A stretch of 64,000 nucleotides of DNA from Bifidobacterium dentium JCM 1195 = DSM 20436 (GTDB lineage: Bacteria; Actinomycetota; Actinomycetes; Actinomycetales; Bifidobacteriaceae): NCBI RefSeq assembly GCF_001042595.1, contig NZ_AP012326.1, positions 558,001-622,000 of the forward strand, written 5' to 3'. Position 1 is the first letter of the stretch, and each line of letters starts with the position of its first letter. Positions 35,074 to 44,448 of the stretch are shown one piece after another. A program made the position numbers and the translations under genes. The notes beneath the pieces are model-generated. The model was not told the DNA's origin. It did not search any database and worked only from the letters and a program-made list of their open reading frames with translations.

Positions 35074-36948
35074 ATGAGCAATGTACACCATGATCCGCGA
35101 AGCAACCAGTGGAACGCGCCGCAGCGGCCTGCAGGCCAGCCGCAACCCTCCTCGTCCAACCGGTTCTTCGCATGGATTCGAAAAAGTCAGCTGAAGCGAG
35201 GGCGCGACCGTTGGGTCGGCGGTGTCTGCGATGGGCTTGCCCGTCGTCTTGGTTGGAATGTGGCGTTGGTGCGTGCGCTGGTGATTCTCACCTCGCTGTT
35301 CTTCGGATGCGGCGCCGCCTTCTACGGCATGGCCTGGTTCCTGCTGCCGGACGAGACCGACGACCGTATCCTGTGTGAGGAACTGATCGCAGGCCACTGG
35401 GATTGGAGCTGTATCGGCGTGTTCGTGTGCATGGCGATCGCCATCTGCCTGCCCGGGGCGGGCTGGGTGGCCTTTGCGGTGGCGGCACTCATATTGTGGC
35501 TGATAGTAAATCGGCAGACCTATGTGCCGGCTTGGCAGCAGCAGGCGCAGTATGGTCCGGTACCGCACAATTCTTACGTTCTCGGCGCGCAGGGTGCCGC
35601 CGGGCCGATGCCACCGCAGGCCCCACCGTTCGTGGCGACAATGGACGGACCGAAGCCGGTTTCGCCGTGGTATCAACGTGGCATGCCGCAACAGCAGGGA
35701 GTCCCGCCGTACGATTCCGTCTATCGGCAGGGGCCTGCGGGCGGTACGGGTGACGTCCCGCCGCAAGCCCATGTGTCGCAGCAGCCGATGAACGGGCCGG
35801 CCGCGTTCGCCACGGCCAACGTGCCGCCGACTTTCACCGCGCCAGCCGCCCCGATCGAACCGCAGCCGCGATACGGGCGCAGGAAGCCGGCCGGGCCCTT
35901 CCTGGTGCTTATGACCTTCGGTCTCGCACTGCTCGCGGTCGCCGGACTGTACTGGTATGACACGTTCGACGGTTCCAAGACCAGTCAGAACATCATTGCG
36001 GACAAGCTGCAGGTGACGACGCTGGTTGCCGGTGGATTCTGCCTGCTGATGGGCGTGATCATCATCATCCTTGGAAGCATGGGCCGACGTGCCGGCGGCC
36101 TGCATCCGCTGACGTGGCTCGCCGCGACCATGGCCGTCATCATGGTGATATGCACCGGAACCTATTCCATCTGCTGGTACAGGTTCAAGCAGAACGACAC
36201 CTACCAGACCGTCGCGCTTGCAGGTACCAAGGTGATGGGCTCGTCCGCCGCGCAGATGAAGCGATACGGCAACGGCATCGCCGTCGTCGGCAACGACTAT
36301 GACAGCGACATACTGCACATCGACCTGAGCCAGTATGGCAAGAACAATGGCTCGCACAAGGTCAGGCTCAACGACGGCACCATGGGCGACAGCACCTGCC
36401 CGACGGGAACGATCAATATGACCGTATCGAGTGCCCAAGTGGTGGTGACCATTCCCGATGGATGCTGGTGGACCCTCGGCGGGTACGAGGACGAGGATTA
36501 CGACGAGTACTCCGTTCTGGATCACATCGGAGGACCGTCCGAAATCAACATGATGGATGCCGGCGGCGCCATCGACGGTACGCTCTCGTTCGGTTCGGAC
36601 TATCGGTCCGACGCCATGGCGGGGCAGCGGGCCTTTGATACGACGGACCGCGACACAGGTTGCCGGTTCATGCATCCGGACGATTCCACGGATTCGGACG
36701 ATTCGGATGATTCCGCCGATGCCACGAGCGGTCAACGGTTCGACTCCCCATTCAAGGACGCCGATACCGACAAAGCCCTGAACAAGGTCTACGCCCAGCA
36801 TTGGTACTGGCCATGCCTGGCCGGGGAAAGCAAAGCCCCGAAACCGGATCTGACAATCAACCCGCATGTGACCATCGGCGGCAGCGTCACCGTACAGTAC
36901 GCTTCGCAGAACACGCTGCCGACCTTCAATGGAAAAGAGACGAAATGA
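35074..36948 (+). CDS. PspC-domain multi-pass membrane protein
   Basis: The 624-residue protein has an N-terminal PspC domain (about 40-100: RWVGGVCDGLARRLGWNVALVRALVILTSLFFGCGAAFYGMAWFLLPD) and additional helices. A Pro/Gln-rich cytoplasmic linker (about 165-270), three more helices (about 275-380), and an extracytoplasmic beta-rich C-terminal part with an Asp/Ser-rich run (DSTDSDDSDDSADAT) follow. The C-terminal part resembles a DUF4097-like fold only loosely. It diverges from the kinase/regulator operon by 113 bp and is probably its target or sensor partner. The next gene overlaps its stop by ATGA. The frame extends further upstream but lacks a start signal. Confidence 0.85.
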   Translation: MSNVHHDPRSNQWNAPQRPAGQPQPSSSNRFFAWIRKSQLKRGRDRWVGGVCDGLARRLGWNVALVRALVILTSLFFGCGAAFYGMAWFLLPDETDDRILCEELIAGHWDWSCIGVFVCMAIAICLPGAGWVAFAVAALILWLIVNRQTYVPAWQQQAQYGPVPHNSYVLGAQGAAGPMPPQAPPFVATMDGPKPVSPWYQRGMPQQQGVPPYDSVYRQGPAGGTGDVPPQAHVSQQPMNGPAAFATANVPPTFTAPAAPIEPQPRYGRRKPAGPFLVLMTFGLALLAVAGLYWYDTFDGSKTSQNIIADKLQVTTLVAGGFCLLMGVIIIILGSMGRRAGGLHPLTWLAATMAVIMVICTGTYSICWYRFKQNDTYQTVALAGTKVMGSSAAQMKRYGNGIAVVGNDYDSDILHIDLSQYGKNNGSHKVRLNDGTMGDSTCPTGTINMTVSSAQVVVTIPDGCWWTLGGYEDEDYDEYSVLDHIGGPSEINMMDAGGAIDGTLSFGSDYRSDAMAGQRAFDTTDRDTGCRFMHPDDSTDSDDSDDSADATSGQRFDSPFKDADTDKALNKVYAQHWYWPCLAGESKAPKPDLTINPHVTIGGSVTVQYASQNTLPTFNGKETK

Positions 36949-37454
36949 CCGACGATGATACCCGTGTAATGCCGGTGAACGACACGGCACCGGAAGATGA
37001 GCCGACTACGGTATTGCCGACCGACGCGCAGACGACCACGATGCCGACCATGGAAGACACGCCGGATTCGGCGGCGACCGTGCCGACGTTCGAACAGCCG
37101 ATGGAACCTGCCGGCCATCCCATGGGACAGACCGCAATGCCGGTGAGCATCACCAAATCGAACGGCGATCTGGTGATTCGCCCCTCAGGTCCGTCAGGCG
37201 CGACCATCGCCCTGGGCGTGTGCATCGCGCTGATCGGTGTGGTGACGGTGATATGGGGCTTGCAATCCCCGATGAATCTATGGGGAGTCGATCCGCAACT
37301 GTTCGTCGTCGGCACCATCGGCGGGCTGGGCCTGATACTGATCGCCGTCGCGTTCGCATGGGCGATCGTCAAACTGGTGCAGGAAGCCAAGGCCGAACGC
37401 AAGGCCTCCGAGTCCGCCGATGGCGCGGCCGACCCTCACGACAGTCGAGCATGA
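36945..37454 (+). CDS. Hypothetical two-helix membrane protein
   Basis: The 169-residue protein has a Thr/Pro/Asp/Met-rich N-terminal 75 residues (APEDEPTTVLPTDAQTTTMP), then two membrane helices (GATIALGVCIALIGVVTVIWGL and LFVVGTIGGLGLILIAVAFAWAIV) and a charged tail. No family recognised. It overlaps the PspC gene by four bases and is therefore part of that operon, likely a membrane partner. It ends 8 bp before the converging hydrolase gene. Confidence 0.8.
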   Translation: MTDDDTRVMPVNDTAPEDEPTTVLPTDAQTTTMPTMEDTPDSAATVPTFEQPMEPAGHPMGQTAMPVSITKSNGDLVIRPSGPSGATIALGVCIALIGVVTVIWGLQSPMNLWGVDPQLFVVGTIGGLGLILIAVAFAWAIVKLVQEAKAERKASESADGAADPHDSRA

Positions 37455-37462
37455 TGCGGCAG

Positions 37463-39127
37463 TCAGCCGAATAATCCCCAGAATGCCAGCAGCGCCAACG
37501 ACAGCGCGGCCGACAGCATCACACACGTGGCCACCGCGACATGGCCGAATCCGACACCCGCTTTTCCATGATCGTTTCGGATTCCCGCCATATTGCGGTG
37601 GCCATCATGCGTATCCTCATGCGTATCCACGAGATGCGCGTGCAACGGCCAAGCCGATTCCTGACGGCGGCGCGCACGAACCGCGAACACGCATTCGACC
37701 AGCAGCCACGCGAAGGCAATCAGACTTACGATGGCGCCGATCACTATGTACTGCCAGTATCTGGCAAGCAACGTCGAATCATTGGTGAGCGTGATGGCAT
37801 CCCGCACCACGGCAAACAGGTAGGCGAGGAATATGCCGGTCATGCCAGCGGCGAGTATGGTGTTGACGGCCAACGCCATGCGCAGCGGACCGGCGAAACG
37901 ACGGGAATCCTGCGGGCTGCGGGACATGCCGACGATCAGCAGTATCAGCGCACCGACAATCGCAGCCAACGCGAGCAACAGGCATGATGCGATGCCGCCG
38001 ACGAGCACGTCCAATGTCTTGATCAGTGCGGGCTTGGTGCTGAGCGGTGCGGCAATCCGCTGATTGGGCTGCGCGCCGGCGATCATCGGCGTGGCCCAGC
38101 CGTCGGCCGTCGTGCCGGCTGCGACGGCGTTGATCCAATCCTCCAGATCATGCGTGTAATGCTCCTCCAACGGCAGCCCCGGCACGGTTGCGTTCGAACC
38201 GGTGCGCATCTGATGATTCGCATCGAAATAACGCAGCGTCACGTTATCGTTGCCGGCTTCGTTCGCAGCCTGCATGAGCAATCTCGCACCTTGCTCGATT
38301 GGCATGGCACTGTCTCGCACGCCATAGTTGATGAGCAGTGGCATGGTCAGCGACGTGCGGTATTGAGCGGCATCGAAATCCGCGTATTCCAGGCCGATGG
38401 ATTTGAGGCTCAGACTGGTGAGTCTTGGAATGATCCCCTTGACGGCATCCGGTGCGCCCACGGTGGTCAGATAGCTGGTGGCGGCGAGCGTCATCTGCTG
38501 CCGACCCGATACCACCGGGGAAGAGGTGAGAATCGCGAATGCGATGTCCTGATGTTCCTGGGTGAGCACGGTGGCGATCCATGTGCCTTCCGACTCCGCA
38601 TACAGTCCGGTTTTCGCCGGATCGACGCCAGGCCATTGCCTGAGCGTCTCCAATGATCGTGCATAGTCGTGCGCACTGGACACATAGTCGCGATGCAACG
38701 CCGAATAGTTGTCAAGACGTTTGTCGGGCACCAGGGTGGTGATGCCGGCGGAAGCCATGGCGTTGGCGATATCGCCATATGCCTCGGCGGATTTGCCGGT
38801 GCCGGAACCATGCATGAGCAGGCATGCCGGATGGCCGTCGGGAGCGCCGATCGGTTCGCGGACGATGGCGTTTACCGTCACGTTGGCTGCAAGCGGCACC
38901 GTGATGTGCGTTTCCTTGGTCTGATAGGTGCCTTCCTGCGGGGTTTGCAGGTCAGTCGCGCGAATCGCGGTATCGGCGGATTCGACCGCGATGTGGTCGG
39001 TGAACGGCCCGACCCGCCATTGCGGGGTCATATCCCTGCCCAGAGCGCCCAACAGTACGAACAGTACGACGGATGCCATCGCGGTGGCCGCCACGGTAAC
39101 GCCGATCCTTTTCAACAAAGCATGCAC
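37463..39127 (-). CDS. Alpha/beta hydrolase with membrane tail
   Basis: The 554-residue protein has an N-terminal membrane anchor and an alpha/beta hydrolase domain of about 350 residues: ACLLMHGSGTGKSAEAYGDIANAMA, nucleophile elbow YAESEGTWIA, late DANHQM carrying the likely His. About four membrane helices in the last 170 residues follow, with a His/Asp-rich loop (DTHEDTHDGHRNM). The catalytic domain should face outward. The elbow has Ala where most members have Gly. Start is GTG after no clear Shine-Dalgarno; GTGACCTAAC precedes it. Substrate unknown; esterase or peptidase (S9-like) roles are possible. Confidence 0.8.
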   Translation of the reverse strand: MHALLKRIGVTVAATAMASVVLFVLLGALGRDMTPQWRVGPFTDHIAVESADTAIRATDLQTPQEGTYQTKETHITVPLAANVTVNAIVREPIGAPDGHPACLLMHGSGTGKSAEAYGDIANAMASAGITTLVPDKRLDNYSALHRDYVSSAHDYARSLETLRQWPGVDPAKTGLYAESEGTWIATVLTQEHQDIAFAILTSSPVVSGRQQMTLAATSYLTTVGAPDAVKGIIPRLTSLSLKSIGLEYADFDAAQYRTSLTMPLLINYGVRDSAMPIEQGARLLMQAANEAGNDNVTLRYFDANHQMRTGSNATVPGLPLEEHYTHDLEDWINAVAAGTTADGWATPMIAGAQPNQRIAAPLSTKPALIKTLDVLVGGIASCLLLALAAIVGALILLIVGMSRSPQDSRRFAGPLRMALAVNTILAAGMTGIFLAYLFAVVRDAITLTNDSTLLARYWQYIVIGAIVSLIAFAWLLVECVFAVRARRRQESAWPLHAHLVDTHEDTHDGHRNMAGIRNDHGKAGVGFGHVAVATCVMLSAALSLALLAFWGLFG

Positions 39128-39193
39128 GTTAGGTCACTTTAGGTCATATTTCTTGATGAGGAAACCCTCGGTGCCGGGGCGGATGGGCCCGCC

Positions 39194-40939
39194 CTACAAC
39201 GACCAGCTCTCGGCCCGGCAGCGAGCCTCGTAGAATTCGCGATACATGCCGGGCTCCGCAATCAGCTGGTCGTGGGTGCCACGCTGCAGCATGCCGCCGT
39301 CGCGTCCCATGACGATGATCGTGTCCGCATTGCGGATCGTCTCCAGCTTGTGCGCGATGACGATCACCGTCGACGTGGCACGCAACTGCGCCATGCACTC
39401 GTTGATATGAGCCTCGTTTTCCACGTCCAACGCACTGGTCGCCTCGTCGAACAGTACGATCGGCGCCTGCTTGAGCACGGCGCGCGCAATGGATACGCGT
39501 TGGCGCTCGCCGCCGGACAAGGATTTGCCGCCTTCGCCGACGTTCGTCTGCCAGCCGTCGGGCAGGCGTTGCGCGATTTCGCTGACGCCCGCCAACTCGG
39601 CCGCGCGCATGACCTCATCATCCGACGCTTCCGGCCTGCCAAGGCGGATATTGTCAATCAGCGTGCCATGGAACAGGTACACGTCCTGGAACACCATCGA
39701 CAGCTGCGCCACGACATCCGACGCACGTTGATCGCGCACGTCGAGTCCGCCCACGCGCACCGTGCCGGCGTCCACGTCATAGAAACGGGCGATCAGCTTC
39801 GCCATGGTCGTCTTGCCGGAGCCGGACGGGCCGACGACGGCAAGCATGGAACCGGGCCGTGCGGTCCACGACACATCGTGCAGCACCGGTGCGGAAGCGG
39901 TGTAGCCGAAGCGAACACGATCGAACTCGACCGCGCCCGGTCTCGTCACCGGCTTGGGGTCGGCAGGTTCGGGCAACGGTCGCTCACGCATGACGGACAG
40001 GTAGTAGTCCAAAGACTTGCGTGATTCCTCAATGCCGAGCAGCATGGCGAACATGTCGTTGACGGTGTTGGAGAACCGTAGCGAAACACCCATGCAGGCG
40101 ATGCCGACGAGCGGGGAAAGCGCGCCCTGCAACGTCAATGCCGCGCATGCCATGATCATCGAGACCGGCAGCAACTGGCTGGCCATGCCGTTGAGCAGAT
40201 TCGCGGCGACGCCCCAGCGCAGCGATCTGCGTTGACCCGCGGTGCGGGCATCCAACGCATCCGTCAACGGCTGGTATGGATGGCTTGCTCCGCATGAACG
40301 GAGCGCGCCTTGGCAGGTCGCGAATTCCACGAGTCTGCTTGAAGCTTCGAAATCCAGGGCAAGCATGGCGTCATCCCCGCGATGGAGCATCATCGAAGAC
40401 AGTTTGCCGGCGCCCCACAGGAGCGGCAGCGGAATGATCAGCGTCAGTCCGATGCGCCAATCCCACAGCAGCATGGCCACGCACAGGGTAACGGTGCTTG
40501 CGGCGCCGGTTACCATCGGCGAGATCAGATGCGCGAATGATTGGCCGATGGACATCAGATCGTGTGTCGCGAAGCGGGAGAGTCGGCCGGCGGTGCCTTT
40601 GGCGAACCAGCCAAGCGGCAATGATGCGATTTTGTCGCCGATGCCATGCAGTGCGATGGCGAGGAAGTCAAGCGCGGAATTGTAGGAGATGACGGATTTG
40701 AAGTAGTCGATGACGCCGGACAGCACTGCGAGTATGGCCAGTACGGCCACCCACTGCCAGAAACCCAGTCCCATCACGGTGGATGCGCCGCCCAGCGTCT
40801 GCGCGGCGGGAATGATCGCGGCGAACGTCAGACCGGTGACCACACCGGACATGACGGACAACAGCATCGCTTTGTCGAATCCGCCGACATGACCGGCCAA
40901 GGCCTCTCTCAGACATTGCAAAGTGCTGGTCTTACGCAT
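39194..40939 (-). CDS. ABC transporter half-subunit (permease-ATPase), YbtQ/IrtB type
   Basis: The 581-residue fusion has six membrane helices (about 20-310) and an ATPase domain with Walker A GPSGSGKTTMAKL, signature LSGGERQRVSIARA and Walker B VLFDEATSALD. It is encoded directly behind, and overlapping by 8 bp (ATGCGTAA), a second half-transporter, so they form a heterodimer. The pair looks like the exporter-fold importers YbtPQ/IrtAB that bring in iron-siderophore complexes. The Fur-like box upstream of the operon supports an iron role. Multidrug export is the alternative. Confidence 0.88.
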   Translation of the reverse strand: MRKTSTLQCLREALAGHVGGFDKAMLLSVMSGVVTGLTFAAIIPAAQTLGGASTVMGLGFWQWVAVLAILAVLSGVIDYFKSVISYNSALDFLAIALHGIGDKIASLPLGWFAKGTAGRLSRFATHDLMSIGQSFAHLISPMVTGAASTVTLCVAMLLWDWRIGLTLIIPLPLLWGAGKLSSMMLHRGDDAMLALDFEASSRLVEFATCQGALRSCGASHPYQPLTDALDARTAGQRRSLRWGVAANLLNGMASQLLPVSMIMACAALTLQGALSPLVGIACMGVSLRFSNTVNDMFAMLLGIEESRKSLDYYLSVMRERPLPEPADPKPVTRPGAVEFDRVRFGYTASAPVLHDVSWTARPGSMLAVVGPSGSGKTTMAKLIARFYDVDAGTVRVGGLDVRDQRASDVVAQLSMVFQDVYLFHGTLIDNIRLGRPEASDDEVMRAAELAGVSEIAQRLPDGWQTNVGEGGKSLSGGERQRVSIARAVLKQAPIVLFDEATSALDVENEAHINECMAQLRATSTVIVIAHKLETIRNADTIIVMGRDGGMLQRGTHDQLIAEPGMYREFYEARCRAESWSL

Positions 40940-42749
40940 GGTATGCGCCTTCCTGTGCTGCGATTCGATTGTGTCGTGCGACGGCATCCAACGCGCGTAC
41001 GTGCGTTTCGTCGGCAAGTTGCTCGTGTGTGCCGCAGGCGACGATTTCGCCGCGATCCATGACGACCATCTGATCGGCGCCCACCACGGCGGATGGCTTA
41101 TGTGCGATGACGATTACGGTCCGGCCCGCGACCAATGCGTTCAACGCCTGCTGAATCTGCGCTTCCGATTCCGGATCGACGCTGGCCGTGGCCTCGTCGA
41201 GAATCAGGATCGGCGTGTCCTTCAGCAGCGCACGGGCGATGGCGATACGTTGCTCCTGTCCGCCGGACAGGCCGACCCGACCATCGATCACCGTGTCGTA
41301 GCCGTGTTCGAGCGCCATGATTTCGTCGTCGATGAATGCGGCCTTGGCTGCGGTGCGGATTTGTTCCAGCGTTGCGTCAGGACGCCCCAATGCGATGTTG
41401 TCGCGAATCGATGCGCGGATTAGCTGCGGATCCTGGAGTACGAAACCGACGGTGCGATACAGTTCCTCGGAGGTGATGTCGCGAAGATCGACGCCGCCGA
41501 TGCTGATCGATCCTTCGGCGGGATCGTCAAAACGGGCAATCAGCGTGGCAAGCGTGGATTTGCCGGATCCGGATGGTCCGATGAGTGCGGTCATCGTGCC
41601 TGCGGCGACATTCAGACTGACGTTGTCAAGCGCCGTGGTGGGGCCGTAGGCGTAGGTCACATGGTCGATGGCCACGTCGTAGCCGTTCGGATGTTTCGGT
41701 TGCGTCGTCTCGGCGAGCGGCGTTACGCGCAGATTCCGTTCGATGCGCAATGCCGCAGCGCCGGCGAGTTGATAGCTCCACTGCATATTGCCGATCGTGG
41801 TGATGGTGGATGGCAGCATCATGGCGGTCAGCGTGGCGGCCAACACTTGCGGCGCGGTCACATAGCCGGCCTGTACCAGCAGCATGCCGACGGCGAGATT
41901 GATCGCGGTAAGCAGGGCGGGGGCGATGAATGCCTCGGCGATCGCACACCAACGAACGAGCGGCCCGCACCAATCGTTGTACTGTTTGATGAAGTCGTCG
42001 GCGGCGCGCTCGTATTGCCGCAGTGAATGGCCGCTGCGGCCGAATGCCTTTACCACGGCGATGCCACTGGCGAATTCGACCATCGTACTCGACACGTTGC
42101 TGATCTTCGTGTCCATCAGCGCGGTCTTCTCGCTCATGCCGGCCATGCTGAACATCTGAATGCCAAAGTATAGGGGCAGCGTGGCGATGGAGAGCAGGGC
42201 CAGACGCCAGTCCAGCACTACGATGTAGGCGAACAATGCAAGCGGCGTCACCGTGGCCGCGGTGCCTTCCACCGGCCAGTGCGCGACCAGTGCATGCAGT
42301 GTCTCCACGTCGTCGTGAATTGATTTGCGGATCATGCCGGATGTCGATGCGTTGAATGTGGAAAGCGGTGCCCTTCCAAGGGAATCCGCCATGGCTCGGC
42401 GAATGCCGGCACCCAGCGTGCAGTCGGCGAAATGCGTGATGGACAATGCCGCGAAATAGAGGAAGCTGCGCAACATGTATGCGCCGACCAGGATGAACAC
42501 ATACCGCCATACGGTGTTCGCATCCGGCTGCGTATGCTGTTGCCAAGCGCGCAGCAGCACGTCTCCGATACTTACCAGCGCCGCGTAGGGCGCTACGCTC
42601 AGCAGACCTGAGATCGCGGCCAGCGCGCGCCCGCAATTCAACCTGCCTTGGATGGGCTTCATGGCTCTGTTCAAGGCGGCCTTGCCCTCCACCGCCTTTG
42701 CCTTGTCTCCGGTTTGCGCCGTGGACTCGTCGGCGACGTCATCTGCCAC
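40932..42749 (-). CDS. ABC transporter half-subunit (permease-ATPase), YbtP/IrtA type
   Basis: The 605-residue protein has a polar N-terminal 35 residues, six helices (LAAISGLLSVAPYAALVSIGDVLL first) and an ATPase domain with GPSGSGKSTLATL, LSGGQEQRIAIARA and ILILDEATASVDPE. It is the first gene of the two-gene operon, transcribed from a promoter overlapped by a TGAGAATGATTCTCA palindrome. Iron-siderophore uptake together with the downstream half is the favoured role. All catalytic motifs are intact. Confidence 0.88.
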   Translation of the reverse strand: MADDVADESTAQTGDKAKAVEGKAALNRAMKPIQGRLNCGRALAAISGLLSVAPYAALVSIGDVLLRAWQQHTQPDANTVWRYVFILVGAYMLRSFLYFAALSITHFADCTLGAGIRRAMADSLGRAPLSTFNASTSGMIRKSIHDDVETLHALVAHWPVEGTAATVTPLALFAYIVVLDWRLALLSIATLPLYFGIQMFSMAGMSEKTALMDTKISNVSSTMVEFASGIAVVKAFGRSGHSLRQYERAADDFIKQYNDWCGPLVRWCAIAEAFIAPALLTAINLAVGMLLVQAGYVTAPQVLAATLTAMMLPSTITTIGNMQWSYQLAGAAALRIERNLRVTPLAETTQPKHPNGYDVAIDHVTYAYGPTTALDNVSLNVAAGTMTALIGPSGSGKSTLATLIARFDDPAEGSISIGGVDLRDITSEELYRTVGFVLQDPQLIRASIRDNIALGRPDATLEQIRTAAKAAFIDDEIMALEHGYDTVIDGRVGLSGGQEQRIAIARALLKDTPILILDEATASVDPESEAQIQQALNALVAGRTVIVIAHKPSAVVGADQMVVMDRGEIVACGTHEQLADETHVRALDAVARHNRIAAQEGAYHA

Positions 42750-42809
42750 GGTTGGTTCCTTTCTATGCGCCCATCTCCTTGCGCGGGGATGTTCCGATGG
42801 TGATGTGCA

Positions 42810-42838
42810 TCATAACGTAAAATGAGAATGATTCTCAA
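42810..42838 (-). promoter_or_regulatory. Promoter of the ABC operon with overlapping Fur box (42823-42837)
   Basis: TGAGAATGATTCTCA at 42823-42837 is a perfect 7-1-7 inverted repeat, differing from the Fur consensus TGATAATnATTATCA at two symmetric positions. On the minus strand TTGAGA (-35) begins in the palindrome and TATGAT (-10) lies 18 bp further. A bound repressor would cover the -35, giving iron-dependent repression of the ABC genes. Confidence 0.75.
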
Positions 42839-42870
42839 TAATAATATAACATGATGCCTATCTCGAAACA

Positions 42871-42934
42871 ATTTCAGGCAGTCTTGCAAAGCTGGATTTC
42901 AGGCATACTCCACCTTTGGAAAGACTGCCTGAAA
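42871..42934. repeat. Inverted and direct copies of TTTCAGGCA
   Basis: TTTCAGGCAGTCTT at 42872-42885 is the exact reverse complement of 42921-42934, and the stem extends with CAAAG/CTTTG. ATTTCAGGCA occurs again in direct orientation at 42896. It lies past the MFS stop and upstream of the ABC promoter, so it may end the MFS transcript. Confidence 0.65.
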
Positions 42935-42938
42935 ATTG

Positions 42939-42961
42939 TCGTCACGGAAAAACCGTGACGA
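42939..42961. terminator. Hairpin between MFS and ABC genes
   Basis: TCGTCACGG pairs perfectly with CCGTGACGA around AAAAA. With the larger stem next to it, this forms a tandem stem-loop block 111 bp past the MFS stop on the minus strand. Confidence 0.55.
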
Positions 42962-43071
42962 TGTTCATCGTGGCAATGCTTGCGCAGAAAGTCAATACCT
43001 TGGTATCGAAAACCATGAAAAATTCCGAATGGTGATGTTCCGGCCCGCGACTGCCGGAATCATCATCGGGG

Positions 43072-44259
43072 TCAGACGTGGACTTCGCGCATGCGCTCCA
43101 TCGCCTGCGTATCCGTCTCATAGCGGCGCGTGTAGGTTATCAGGAACATGACCGCGATGATGGCGATCGGCATGCCGGAAAGTCCGGTGTAATGGTAATT
43201 CATGGCCGTGGCGGTCAGTGCGGCACCGCCGACGATCGAACCGACCGCGTTGCCGAAATTGAAGGCGATTTGCACGGCCGCGCCGGCGATGAGTTCGCCA
43301 CCGCCTTGCCCGGCCTGCACCATCAGCAACTGTTGCGGAGCGGAATTGAAGAACAGGGCGAAGCCGAGCACGAACGTCAGCATCGCCGTGGACATCCGGT
43401 TTCCCGGAATCAGGAAGACCAGCAGCAGACCGACCACCGCAATCGACTGCGACAATGCCGCCGTCGCGGCCGGCTTCCACAGATCGGTCAGGCGTCCGCC
43501 GGCGATGCCGCCGAGCACCATGCCGAAACCGGCCAGCACCATAAGCAGGGGAACCGCGGAAGACGACCATCCACCGGTCTTCTGTAGCCAGGGGGAGATG
43601 TAGCTCCACCAGCAGAAGATGCCGGAATTGCCGCAGAACACGGCCAACAACACAAACCATGGGCCCGGGTGAGTGAGGAACCGGAACTGGCCCTTGATGC
43701 CGGCATCCTTGATCGGAGGCACGAACGGCACCCAGGCAAGCGTCAGCAGCATGGTCATCGCGGCCCAAGCGGCCAAAAGGCCGAATGCCACACGCCAAGA
43801 CAGCATTTCGGCGAGCAGGGTGCCGGCCGGTACGCCCAACATGTTGGCTACCGTCTGACCGGTCACCATCATCGAGACGGACTGCGCCTCCTTGCCCTTA
43901 TCGGCCAGGGTTTTGGCGATCAGCGTGGCCGTGCCGAAGAATGCGCCGTGCGGCAGTCCGGAAATGAAACGGGCTGTCAGCAGCATGGGGGAGTTCACGG
44001 CGACCGTGCTCAACGTGTTGCCGACCAGTGCGATGATCATGAACAGGATGATGAGGTTCTTCGGCGGCACCTTGCGTCCGAACACCAGGATCAGCGTGCC
44101 GAAGCATACGCCGATCGCATAGGCGGAAATATAGTGTCCGGCGGCTGGAATGCTCACATTCATAGCGGCGGCGGTCTGCGGCAGTATGCCCATCATCACG
44201 AATTCGGCGGCGCCCAGAATGAAGGCGCCCGAAGCCAGGGCCAGAATGCTTCTCTTCAA
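43072..44259 (-). CDS. MFS transporter (DHA1/AraJ type)
   Basis: The 395-residue, 12-helix major facilitator starts ILALASGAFILGAAEFVMMGILP, typical of the AraJ/CmlA-like proton-driven drug or sugar exporters. ARFISGLPHGAFFGTATLIA and VAFGLLAAWAAMTMLLT follow. The start is taken as TTG at 44259 because AGGAGAG lies 3 nt upstream; an ATG eight codons earlier lacks any ribosome binding site, and the longer open frame runs antisense to the next gene. It diverges from the LytTR regulator at 44449 and may be its target. Substrate unknown. Confidence 0.88.
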   Translation of the reverse strand: MKRSILALASGAFILGAAEFVMMGILPQTAAAMNVSIPAAGHYISAYAIGVCFGTLILVFGRKVPPKNLIILFMIIALVGNTLSTVAVNSPMLLTARFISGLPHGAFFGTATLIAKTLADKGKEAQSVSMMVTGQTVANMLGVPAGTLLAEMLSWRVAFGLLAAWAAMTMLLTLAWVPFVPPIKDAGIKGQFRFLTHPGPWFVLLAVFCGNSGIFCWWSYISPWLQKTGGWSSSAVPLLMVLAGFGMVLGGIAGGRLTDLWKPAATAALSQSIAVVGLLLVFLIPGNRMSTAMLTFVLGFALFFNSAPQQLLMVQAGQGGGELIAGAAVQIAFNFGNAVGSIVGGAALTATAMNYHYTGLSGMPIAIIAVMFLITYTRRYETDTQAMERMREVHV

Positions 44260-44448
44260 GGTCTCTCCTATAGGTACGGGCATACAGCGTGCGCGAGTAT
44301 GTACAACGTTTGAACCAAATGTCATTTTAGGAATACCGTCGACCAGTGCGGCATGCGACGACACCGGTGTCGTGCGTATGATTTGACGATTTGTGCGCCT
44401 GTGGATTCGGGGGCCTCGGATTGCGTTTTTCCTATAATGGATCAGGTG

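Noticed and set aside
35023..36990. A 655-codon minus-strand frame opposite the PspC gene
   Set aside because: Arg/His-rich shadow; the plus-strand frame carries the PspC domain and membrane helices.
39194..42749. Multidrug exporter as the firm call for the ABC pair
   Set aside because: The Fur-like palindrome over the promoter favours an iron-uptake role, so export was kept only as the alternative.
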